A stretch of DNA of 7,819 nucleotides from Oscillospiraceae bacterium (GTDB lineage: Bacteria > Bacillota > Clostridia > Oscillospirales > Ruminococcaceae), in NCBI GenBank assembly GCA_028694405.1, contig JAQUTM010000105.1, positions 1 through 7,819 of the forward strand, read 5' to 3'. The position numbers were made by a program, and so were the translations under genes. Under the pieces are notes generated by a model. It saw only the letters and a program-made list of their open reading frames with translations, did no database searches and was not told the DNA's origin. Positions 1-5,631 of the stretch are shown piece by piece. Position 1 is the stretch's first letter, and the number at the start of each line of letters is the position of its first letter.

Positions 1-1
1 C

Positions 2-1147
2 CCGGTAAACACACCCATTCCCGATATGATTCAACATTTTTTAAACGGGCAGTTAGATGAGGCCGGGCAAATGCTGTTTGATAACAACCCTCTCAGTATG
101 GTGTGCAGTTTGGTGTGTGACCACGAAAAACAATGTGAGGGACACTGCGTTTTGGGCAAAAAGGGAGCCCCGGTGCATATTTCCAGTATTGAAAATTATA
201 TTTCTGATACTTACTTTGACAAGATGCAATTAAAGGTAGAGCAAAATAAGCATAAAAAAGTGGCTATTATCGGTACAGGCCCCGCAGGTATTACAATTTC
301 GGTTATTTTGTCACAGCGCGGCTATGACGTGACCTTATTTGAAAGCAGAGACCGCATCGGGGGCGTTTTGCGCTATGGTATTCCTGAATTTCGTCTGCCA
401 AAAAGCATATTAGACCGTTACAAGCAAAAGCTGATTGCACTAGGCATTAAAATTCGCCCCAATACTTCTATAGGAGGGGCACTTACCATAGATGATTTAT
501 TCCGTGACGGCTACAAGGCTGTGTTTATCGGCACGGGTGTATGGAGACCGCAAACCCTTGGCGTTAAGGGAGAAAGCTTAGGCAATGTACATTATGCCAT
601 TGATTACTTGGTTAACCCAGATGTGTACGCCTTGGGAAACGATGTGGCTGTTATAGGCGCAGGTAATGCTGCAATGGACGTTGCTCGTACAGCTTTGCGC
701 AAAGGCGCCCGAAATGTTACGGTTTTTGCACGCGGTATGCAGGCGGCAGCCAGCGCCCGAGAAGTGGATTACGCCATTGCGGACGGTGTTGTGTTTAAGT
801 ACGGTATGTACATACAAGAAATTACAGAAGATGGTCCTGTTTTTAAAAAGGCAATTTATAACGCAGACGGAGAGATTTGTGGATTTGAAGAGCCTCATAC
901 ACATTTGGCAAGCGCTACCATTATTTCTATCAGCCAAGGTCCAAAGGACAAAATTGTCACCACAACCTCCGGCCTGCAAACCAACGAAAAAGGCTTACTT
1001 CAAACCACAGAAAACGGCGAGACAACCCGTGCGGGTATCTTTGCCAGCGGTGACGTAGTAAAAGGTGCGCGTACAGTTGTAGAGGCGGTAAAGTATTCAA
1101 AGCAGGTGGCACAGGCGATGGACGAATATTTGCAAACGCTAGATTAG
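2..1147 (+). CDS. GltD-like FAD/NAD(P)H-dependent oxidoreductase, 5'-truncated by window edge
   Basis: The reading frame is open from base 2 with no start needed: eight residues (PVNTPIPD) precede the first Met at 26 and match the family, so the true start lies outside the window, probably some 30 residues upstream. Numbering from that Met, Cys27, Cys31, Cys37 and Cys41 form the cysteine cluster of the N-terminal iron-sulfur domain. GTGPAG (83-88) is the FAD-binding Rossmann motif, GAGNAA (211-216) is the NAD(P)H-binding motif, and GIFASGD (337-343) is the second FAD contact near the C-terminus. This is the architecture of the glutamate synthase small subunit and its stand-alone relatives (also NfnB/SudA-like), which pass electrons from NAD(P)H to a partner. 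No large subunit is visible, so glutamate synthase itself is unproven. The next gene is 177 bases away and has its own promoter, so a functional link to nickel metabolism is not shown. Confidence 0.88.
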   Translation, partial: PVNTPIPDMIQHFLNGQLDEAGQMLFDNNPLSMVCSLVCDHEKQCEGHCVLGKKGAPVHISSIENYISDTYFDKMQLKVEQNKHKKVAIIGTGPAGITISVILSQRGYDVTLFESRDRIGGVLRYGIPEFRLPKSILDRYKQKLIALGIKIRPNTSIGGALTIDDLFRDGYKAVFIGTGVWRPQTLGVKGESLGNVHYAIDYLVNPDVYALGNDVAVIGAGNAAMDVARTALRKGARNVTVFARGMQAAASAREVDYAIADGVVFKYGMYIQEITEDGPVFKKAIYNADGEICGFEEPHTHLASATIISISQGPKDKIVTTTSGLQTNEKGLLQTTENGETTRAGIFASGDVVKGARTVVEAVKYSKQVAQAMDEYLQTLD

Positions 1148-1191
1148 ATATAATTAAGGGCGGGAAAAGAAAACTTTTACTGCAAAAAATA

Positions 1192-1205
1192 TTTGTTTAA
1201 ACAAA
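1192..1205. promoter_or_regulatory. Perfect 14-bp palindrome, candidate operator for the nickel/lar operon
   Basis: TTTGTTTAAACAAA is a perfect inverted repeat. Its centre lies about 48 bases upstream of the predicted transcription start of the transporter/lar operon, and it is flanked by a looser TACTG (1178-1182) and CAGTA (1209-1213) pair. A palindrome just upstream of a promoter with a weak -35 is the usual place for an activator. In L. plantarum the lar genes are controlled by LarR, a Crp/Fnr-family activator that binds a palindromic Lar box. Whether this site is equivalent is inference, because no regulator gene is in the window. An AT-only chance palindrome remains possible. Confidence 0.4.
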
Positions 1206-1231
1206 AAACAGTAGTGTAATTTAGCGGCTTA

Positions 1232-1240
1232 TGTTATACT
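1232..1240 (+). promoter_or_regulatory. Extended -10 promoter of the cbiM/lar operon
   Basis: TGTTATACT contains an extended -10 TG at 1232-1233 followed by TATACT at 1235-1240, one mismatch from TATAAT. The -35 position at 17-bp spacing (1212-1217, TAGTGT) is poor, which fits a promoter relying on the extended -10 and/or an activator. The predicted start is near 1247, about 78 bases upstream of the cbiM ATG. No clear terminator separates the upstream oxidoreductase gene from this site, so some readthrough is possible. Confidence 0.55.
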
Positions 1241-1251
1241 TTATATGTATA

Positions 1252-1289
1252 GATACCAAGAAGGTATCCGCATTTTACAGAAGTAAAAT
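1252..1289 (+). promoter_or_regulatory. Two tandem hairpins in the cbiM 5' leader
   Basis: Hairpin 1 is GATACC (1252-1257) / GGTATC (1263-1268) with loop AAGAA. Hairpin 2 is ATTTTAC (1272-1278) / GTAAAAT (1283-1289) with loop AGAA. Only three bases (CGC) separate them, and each apical loop region reads AGAAG across the loop and closing base. They begin a few bases after the predicted transcription start. They could stabilise the 5' end or bind a protein. They do not match the size of a cobalamin or NiCo riboswitch by eye. The function is unknown. Confidence 0.4.
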
Positions 1290-1324
1290 TCATCTAAAAT
1301 AATTTTTTGGAGGAATTTTTACAC

Positions 1325-2341
1325 ATGCATATGGCAGATGCTCTTGTATCACCCGCAGTAAGCGGTGTGATGTTTGCCGCCAGTACCGCTGCAATGGTTT
1401 ACAGCGTGCGGCAAACCAAAAACCACATGGACGAGAAAAAGGTACCCCTTATGGGCGTAATGGGTGCATTCGTTTTTGCGGCTCAAATGATTAACTTTAC
1501 AATACCCGCCACAGGTAGCAGCGGACACATAGGCGGCGGCTTGCTGCTGGCAGCCTTGCTCGGCCCGGGGCCTGCTTTTATAGCGTTAGCAGCTGTTTTA
1601 CTTATCCAGTGCCTGTTTTTTGCAGACGGCGGTTTGCTGGCGCTTGGCTGCAACATTTTTAACATGGGCTTTTTCCCGTGTTTTGTGGCATATCCCCTTA
1701 TTTTTAAACCCTTTATTAAAAAAGGGCTAAACGCCAAAAACATTACCTTGGGTGCAGTATTGGCATGTACAGTCGGTTTACAGCTTGGCGCGTTTAGTGT
1801 AGTGCTGGAAACCTTGGCTAGCCGTATTACACAGCTGCCCTTTGGCGCTTTTGTTGCACTTATGCAGCCGATTCATTTAGCCATTGGCGTGGCAGAGGGC
1901 TTTATTACGGCAGCCGTTCTGGTTTATGTATACCACGCTCGCCCAGAATTGCTCGATGCTGCCGAAAAAAATCAGGTGCAGGCAAAACGGCCGCAAAGTG
2001 CAAAAAAAGTTTTAATTATTTTGGGCGTAATAGCCGTTGTAACAGCTTCAGGGCTGTCGCTGTTTGCCAGCGCTTACCCGGACGGATTAGAATGGAGTAT
2101 GGAAAAAGTAGCAGGCACAGCCGAATTGGAAAGTGATACCGTGTTACATGAAAATGCTGCGGCTTTACAGGAAACCACTGCTTTTATGCCTGACTATGCT
2201 TTTGCAGATGAAGAACTACAGGAGGCTGCTGCAGGCACCTCTGTGGCAGGGCTTGCAGGCGGTGCCATTGTGCTGGCAGTAGCAGGCGGCATAGGGCTGT
2301 TGATTAAACTGGGAAAAAACCGCACAAAAGCAGAAGGGTAA
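1325..2341 (+). CDS. cbiM: ECF nickel/cobalt transporter substrate-binding subunit, CbiM/NikM fused to a PDGLE domain (LarMN-like)
   Basis: This is the membrane-embedded metal-binding (S) component of an energy-coupling-factor importer, 338 aa. The ATG at 1325 is chosen because GGAGG lies at 1309-1313 and because it gives a Met-His N-terminus; in this family the N-terminal amine, His2 and an internal His bind the metal. The frame is open to a TTG at 1307, but that would overlap the ribosome binding site and bury His2. The internal ligand is His68 in GSSGH, followed by the family stretch ADGGLLALGCNIFNMG (100-115) and QPIHLAIGVAEG (181-192). A transmembrane segment near 228-248 leads into PDGLE (252-256), an extracytoplasmic acidic loop, and a last transmembrane helix near the C-terminus, so the small N-type subunit is fused rather than separate. 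Context with larE-larB-larC favours nickel over cobalt; this is inference. Confidence 0.93.
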   Translation: MHMADALVSPAVSGVMFAASTAAMVYSVRQTKNHMDEKKVPLMGVMGAFVFAAQMINFTIPATGSSGHIGGGLLLAALLGPGPAFIALAAVLLIQCLFFADGGLLALGCNIFNMGFFPCFVAYPLIFKPFIKKGLNAKNITLGAVLACTVGLQLGAFSVVLETLASRITQLPFGAFVALMQPIHLAIGVAEGFITAAVLVYVYHARPELLDAAEKNQVQAKRPQSAKKVLIILGVIAVVTASGLSLFASAYPDGLEWSMEKVAGTAELESDTVLHENAAALQETTAFMPDYAFADEELQEAAAGTSVAGLAGGAIVLAVAGGIGLLIKLGKNRTKAEG

Positions 2342-2382
2342 ATTGCTGCTTTCATTTTTTAACCTATAAATAATAAAGCAAA

Positions 2383-2405
2383 CAAAGTCACACGAAGTGG
2401 CTTTG
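2383..2405 (+). promoter_or_regulatory. Stem-loop after cbiM, possible alternative partner of the terminator
   Basis: CAAAGTCAC (2383-2391) pairs with GTGGCTTTG (2397-2405) around an ACGAA loop: nine pairs, one of them G-T. Its right-arm core GGCTTT (2399-2404) could instead pair with AAAGTC at 2415-2420, which is the foot of the terminator's left arm. The two structures could therefore compete. Whether this happens is untested. It may simply be a 3'-end stabiliser of the cbiM message. Confidence 0.4.
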
Positions 2406-2413
2406 GGGGATAG

Positions 2414-2456
2414 AAAAGTCCTGCTTGCTACGTTGTGAGCGAGTAGGGCTTTTTTT
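2414..2456 (+). terminator. Intrinsic terminator or attenuator between cbiM and cbiQ
   Basis: A 16-bp stem (2414-2429 with 2438-2453, three G-T wobbles) encloses an 8-base loop, and its right arm runs into seven T residues (2450-2456). By shape it is a classic rho-independent terminator. It is oddly placed because the remaining transporter genes and larEBC lie downstream in the same orientation, and I find no convincing promoter between it and cbiQ. Partial or regulated readthrough is the likely reading. Confidence 0.75.
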
Positions 2457-2513
2457 GCAGTACTAAACACAATAAGCTGCAATTTCGTATTAAAAAAACC
2501 AACGGAGTATGCT

Positions 2514-3317
2514 ATGCCAAAAATGCAAACTGCCTTAGGCCGCCTAAACAGCACCGAGGCTTTAAGTGAAAAAAATACTTGTGTACACAGGTTGCACCCT
2601 GCCGTAAAAACAGTAATTACGGTAATATATATTTTATGTGTTATATCCTATAACCGATACCAGTTAAACGGATTGATAACATTAGCGGTATTGCCTTTTA
2701 TAGTTATGCCGCTTGCAGAAATTCCGATTAGCGCTATTGTAAAGCGTATGTTGGTTGCGCTGCCGTTTGCCCTTTTAGCTGCAATTTCCAATTTGATATT
2801 TGATACAAAGACGGTATTTTTCATAAAAGGGTTTGCAGTAACGTTTGGTATGTTGGCGTTTGGCTCTGTTATTATAAAAACTGCGTTAACTGTAACGGCT
2901 GTACTGCTGCTGGTTTCTACTACACCTTTTACAAAGTTACTGGCTGTAGTGCAAGCTGTTCATTTGCCACAGGTGCTCATTATGCAGCTTACTTTAACAC
3001 AGCGGTATATCTATGTGCTTGTTGAAGAAGCGCAAAGCACCTATACTGCCTATCGTCTGCGTGCAGGTAATGTTAAGGGCGTACAAATACGAGATATGGG
3101 AACCTTACTGGGCGGCCTTTTACTGCGCAGTATTCATCGCGCAGAGCGAATTTACAATGCCATGCACTGCCGCGGGTTTAAAGGAGAATATCCTGCACAA
3201 ACAATAAAAAAGGTAAGCGTAACAGATATTTTTACGCTTGTGGCAGCACTTAGTGTGCTGGCTGTTTTACGGTTTATTCCCATAGCAGAGCTTTTGGGTA
3301 AGGTTCTGTTTTTTTAA
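2514..3317 (+). CDS. cbiQ: ECF transporter transmembrane (T) component, CbiQ family
   Basis: The 267-aa hydrophobic protein has the CbiQ/EcfT layout: a short cytoplasmic N-terminus with the family-like CVHRLHPAVK (23-32), several membrane segments between about 33 and 155, then a cytoplasmic region carrying the two Arg-containing coupling motifs, TAYRLRAG (178-185) and AMHCRGF (216-222). These motifs contact the ATPase and transmit ATP hydrolysis to the substrate-binding subunit. A last membrane helix lies near 235-265. GGAG at 2504-2507 sits six bases before the ATG. The gene lies 172 bases after cbiM, beyond a terminator-like hairpin, and 67 bases before cbiO. By analogy with L. plantarum larQ it probably serves nickel uptake. 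The family call is firm; metal specificity comes from context. Confidence 0.93.
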   Translation: MPKMQTALGRLNSTEALSEKNTCVHRLHPAVKTVITVIYILCVISYNRYQLNGLITLAVLPFIVMPLAEIPISAIVKRMLVALPFALLAAISNLIFDTKTVFFIKGFAVTFGMLAFGSVIIKTALTVTAVLLLVSTTPFTKLLAVVQAVHLPQVLIMQLTLTQRYIYVLVEEAQSTYTAYRLRAGNVKGVQIRDMGTLLGGLLLRSIHRAERIYNAMHCRGFKGEYPAQTIKKVSVTDIFTLVAALSVLAVLRFIPIAELLGKVLFF

Positions 3318-3332
3318 TGTTTGCGTATGATT

Positions 3333-3352
3333 GGCACGCGAGTGCTGTTTTT
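3333..3352 (+). other. Weak GNRA-loop hairpin with T-run between cbiQ and cbiO
   Basis: GCAC (3334-3337) and GTGC (3342-3345) enclose a GCGA tetraloop, extendable by a G-T pair, and are followed by TGTTTTTAT. The stem is too short for a confident terminator. It may mark an RNA processing or pausing site in the 67-base gap, or mean nothing. Confidence 0.2.
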
Positions 3353-3384
3353 ATATTGACACAGGCTTATAGGAGATTTTAGTT

Positions 3385-4116
3385 ATGTTAAAGCTTGAAC
3401 AGATAGCTGTAACGTACCCTGACGGTACGGCTGCATTAAATAATATTACACTGCATATCCAAAAAGGGGAGCGTACAGCTTTACTGGGTGCTAATGGGGC
3501 GGGCAAGTCTACATTGCTCTCTGTTTGCACAGGCATAATACAGCCGGATAAGGGAGATGTGGTTTTAAACGGTGTAAAACTTACCAAACAAAACCGCAGT
3601 ACCGTTTGGCAGCAGGCAGGGGTGGTTTTTCAAAACCCCGACGACCAACTCTTTTGCGCAACCGTGCAGGAAGACATCGCTTTTGGTGCAAAAAATAGCG
3701 GAATGAACGAGGAGCAAACGGCACAAGCAGTACAAACAGCTGTTGAAAAATTGGAAATTACACATTTGCTGTCACGCGCGCCACACAAATTAAGCGGTGG
3801 AGAAAAGCGGCGTGTAGCCATTGCCAGTGTTTTGGTTACGCACCCGCAAATTTTATTGTTAGATGAGCCCACCAGCTTTTTAGACCCCCGCGCCAGACGC
3901 GAAGTAATAGACGTATTAGCCAATTTACCTGTAACGCAGCTGATAGCTACCCACGATATGGACATGGCGCTGGCTTTATGCAACCGTGTGATTGTGTTAA
4001 AGAAGGGCAGCGTTTTTGCACAGGGGTTGGCGAAAGAAATTTTAGTTGATGAACAGTTAATGCAAAGTGCAGGGCTGGAACTGCCGCTTTGCTGCCAAAA
4101 AATACAGGAGACGTGA
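3385..4116 (+). CDS. cbiO: ECF transporter ATP-binding (A) component, CbiO family
   Basis: The 243-aa ABC ATPase powers the importer; a single A-type gene is present, so it presumably acts as a homodimer, as in other CbiMNQO/NikMNQO systems. All motifs are intact: Walker A GANGAGKST (35-43), Q-loop Gln83 in VFQNPDDQLF (81-90, the ECF-type Q-loop sequence), signature LSGGE (136-140), Walker B ILLLDE (156-161), D-loop FLDP (165-168) and switch His190 in ATHD. AGGAG at 3371-3375 precedes the ATG by nine bases. The stop is only four bases before the larE ATG, and the larE ribosome binding site lies inside the end of this gene, so translation of the two is likely coupled. This ties the transporter directly to NPN cofactor synthesis. 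It is equivalent to larO of L. plantarum. Confidence 0.94.
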   Translation: MLKLEQIAVTYPDGTAALNNITLHIQKGERTALLGANGAGKSTLLSVCTGIIQPDKGDVVLNGVKLTKQNRSTVWQQAGVVFQNPDDQLFCATVQEDIAFGAKNSGMNEEQTAQAVQTAVEKLEITHLLSRAPHKLSGGEKRRVAIASVLVTHPQILLLDEPTSFLDPRARREVIDVLANLPVTQLIATHDMDMALALCNRVIVLKKGSVFAQGLAKEILVDEQLMQSAGLELPLCCQKIQET

Positions 4117-4120
4117 CTAT

Positions 4121-4867
4121 ATGGAGCTGCAAACGTTTTTTCATGCACAAAAAAAGATAGGATTGGCCTTTTCCGGTGGCACCGATTCAGCTTATTTGCT
4201 TTATGCTGCCAAACAGGCGGGGTGCACAATACAGGCTTATTTTATAAAAACCGTGTTTCAGCCTGCGTTTGAACTTGCAGATGCAAAGCGGTTGGCTACC
4301 GCGTTAAATGTGCCGCTTACCGTTTTGGAATTGGATATTTTACAAAATGATTATGTGCGTAAAAATGACAGTAAGCGATGTTATTATTGTAAAACAGCTC
4401 TGTTTGAAAAGCTGATTGCCAAAAGCAAAGAGGACGGCTGTTCTGTGTTAATAGACGGCACCAATGCCAGTGATGATGCGACAGACCGTCCCGGTATGCG
4501 TGCCTTGAAAGAACTTGGCGTACGCTCTCCCCTGCGCGAATGCGGAATTACAAAAGCTATGGTGAGAGAAGCCAGCAGAGCGGCAGGTTTGTTTACGCAC
4601 AATAAACCGTCTTATGCCTGTCTTGCAACCCGAATAGCTACCGACACAGCTTTAGATGCAGACACTTTATGCCGTGTAGAGCAGGCAGAAAAAGAGTTGG
4701 CGTCCATGGGCTTTTCTGATTTTCGCGTACGGGTATTTTATGGTGCGGCTCGGATACAACTGCCGCAAAATCAACTGCAAAAAGCAATAGAAAACAATAT
4801 ACAAATTGAGCAAGCCTTACAGCCTTATTTTACGCCTGTATTGTTGGATTTACAGCCTAGGGGGTAG
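4121..4867 (+). CDS. larE: LarE, ATP-dependent sulfur insertase of nickel-pincer nucleotide cofactor synthesis
   Basis: LarE adenylates the carboxylates of the pyridinium-3,5-dicarboxylate mononucleotide made by LarB and replaces them with thiocarboxylates. The 248-aa product has the PP-loop SGGTDS (18-23). It has Cys87 and Cys90 in RCYYCK, and Cys167 in KPSYACLATR, the region of the sacrificial cysteine (Cys176) of L. plantarum LarE. Three cysteines in this arrangement are the pattern reported for LarE proteins that hold a [4Fe-4S] cluster and carry an extra sulfide, rather than consuming their own cysteine. The frame is open back to 4067 within cbiO, but the ATG at 4121 is preferred because AGGAG lies at 4106-4110 and the PP-loop then sits at the usual distance from the N-terminus. 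The gene starts four bases after cbiO and its end overlaps the larB ribosome binding site. Confidence 0.93.
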   Translation: MELQTFFHAQKKIGLAFSGGTDSAYLLYAAKQAGCTIQAYFIKTVFQPAFELADAKRLATALNVPLTVLELDILQNDYVRKNDSKRCYYCKTALFEKLIAKSKEDGCSVLIDGTNASDDATDRPGMRALKELGVRSPLRECGITKAMVREASRAAGLFTHNKPSYACLATRIATDTALDADTLCRVEQAEKELASMGFSDFRVRVFYGAARIQLPQNQLQKAIENNIQIEQALQPYFTPVLLDLQPRG

Positions 4868-4873
4868 TGAAAA

Positions 4874-5626
4874 ATGGATAAAAATGCAACGTTAAAGCTG
4901 TTGCAGAAAGTGCAGCAGGGCACAATAACGCCGGAATCTGCGGCTTTGCAGCTGAAGCTAGCTCCTTTTGAAGAACTGGGATATGCCAAAATTGACTGTC
5001 ACCGCGCAGTACGGCAAGGTGTGCCGGAAGTAATATATGGTGCAGGGAAAACCCCGCAGCAGATAGCCGGTATTGTAACAGCCATGATAGAAAACGGCGG
5101 AGAAAATATTTTAATTACCCGTATGGAGGAAAGTGCAACACAGACTGTAAGTGCCGTTGCTCCGCTAGAATATTACAGTACCGCAAGGCTTGGCGTGGCA
5201 AATCCTGTGGCACTTTCCAATACAGTGGGCAATGTTGTAATTGCTACAGGTGGCACCAGCGATATGCCTGTTGCGGAAGAGGCTGCACTTGTGGCAGAGT
5301 ATATGGGTAACAATGTAACACGCCTATATGATGTAGGTGTGGCGGGACTGCATCGTTTGCTTGCTAATTTACCTACTTTAATGGAGGCAAAAGTAATTGT
5401 TGCCATTGCGGGCATGGAGGGGGCACTGGCAAGTGTAATAGGCGGCCTAGTGGATTGCCCTGTTATTGCAGTGCCCACCAGCGTGGGATACGGCGCCAGT
5501 TTAGGCGGCGTAACGGCTTTACTGTCGATGTTAAACAGCTGTGCAAGCGGAGTAAGCGTTGTAAATATTGATAACGGATTTGGCGCAGGGTATCTTGCCA
5601 GCATGATAAATCATATTGGAGAATAA
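4874..5626 (+). CDS. larB: LarB, nicotinic acid adenine dinucleotide carboxylase/hydrolase
   Basis: LarB carboxylates C5 of the NaAD pyridinium ring and cleaves the phosphoanhydride, giving the dicarboxylate substrate of LarE. The 250-aa protein has the PurE-like C-terminal domain, with GGTSDMPVAEEA (126-137), the DVGVAGLHRLL stretch (153-163), PTSVGYGASLGG (201-212) and NIDNGFGAGY (231-240). Cys223 in LNSCASG is the best candidate for the catalytic cysteine that forms an adduct with the pyridinium ring (Cys221 in L. plantarum). The N-terminal segment VRQGVPEVIYGAGKT (46-60) is also typical. AGGGGG (4859-4864), overlapping the larE end, provides the ribosome binding site nine bases before the ATG. 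The gene is six bases from larE and five bases from larC. Length is normal and no key residue is missing. Confidence 0.95.
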   Translation: MDKNATLKLLQKVQQGTITPESAALQLKLAPFEELGYAKIDCHRAVRQGVPEVIYGAGKTPQQIAGIVTAMIENGGENILITRMEESATQTVSAVAPLEYYSTARLGVANPVALSNTVGNVVIATGGTSDMPVAEEAALVAEYMGNNVTRLYDVGVAGLHRLLANLPTLMEAKVIVAIAGMEGALASVIGGLVDCPVIAVPTSVGYGASLGGVTALLSMLNSCASGVSVVNIDNGFGAGYLASMINHIGE

Positions 5627-5631
5627 GACAG

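Noticed and set aside
1165..1178. AAAAG/CTTTT hairpin as terminator of the oxidoreductase gene
   Set aside because: The stem is five bp and AT-rich with no T-run after it, so it is too weak to call.
1307..1324. Extended N-terminus of cbiM from a TTG at 1307
   Set aside because: It overlaps the GGAGG ribosome binding site and would remove the Met-His metal-binding N-terminus expected in this family.
1241..1324. Cobalamin or NiCo riboswitch in the cbiM leader
   Set aside because: The leader is under 80 bases and shows two simple hairpins, not the multi-helix junction or conserved boxes of either class. An Rfam search would settle it.
3356..3361. Perfect TTGACA as a -35 box before cbiO
   Set aside because: At 15-19 bp spacing there is only sequence overlapping the cbiO ribosome binding site and start, with no -10-like hexamer, so no usable promoter.
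4067..4120. larE start at the ATG at 4067 inside cbiO
   Set aside because: The ATG at 4121 has a well-spaced AGGAG and gives the normal distance to the PP-loop; the extra residues are an out-of-frame read of cbiO.
5173..5604. Long minus-strand open frame opposite larB, and similar frames opposite other genes
   Set aside because: These are shadows of strongly conserved plus-strand genes; their translations show no family motifs and they lack ribosome binding sites.
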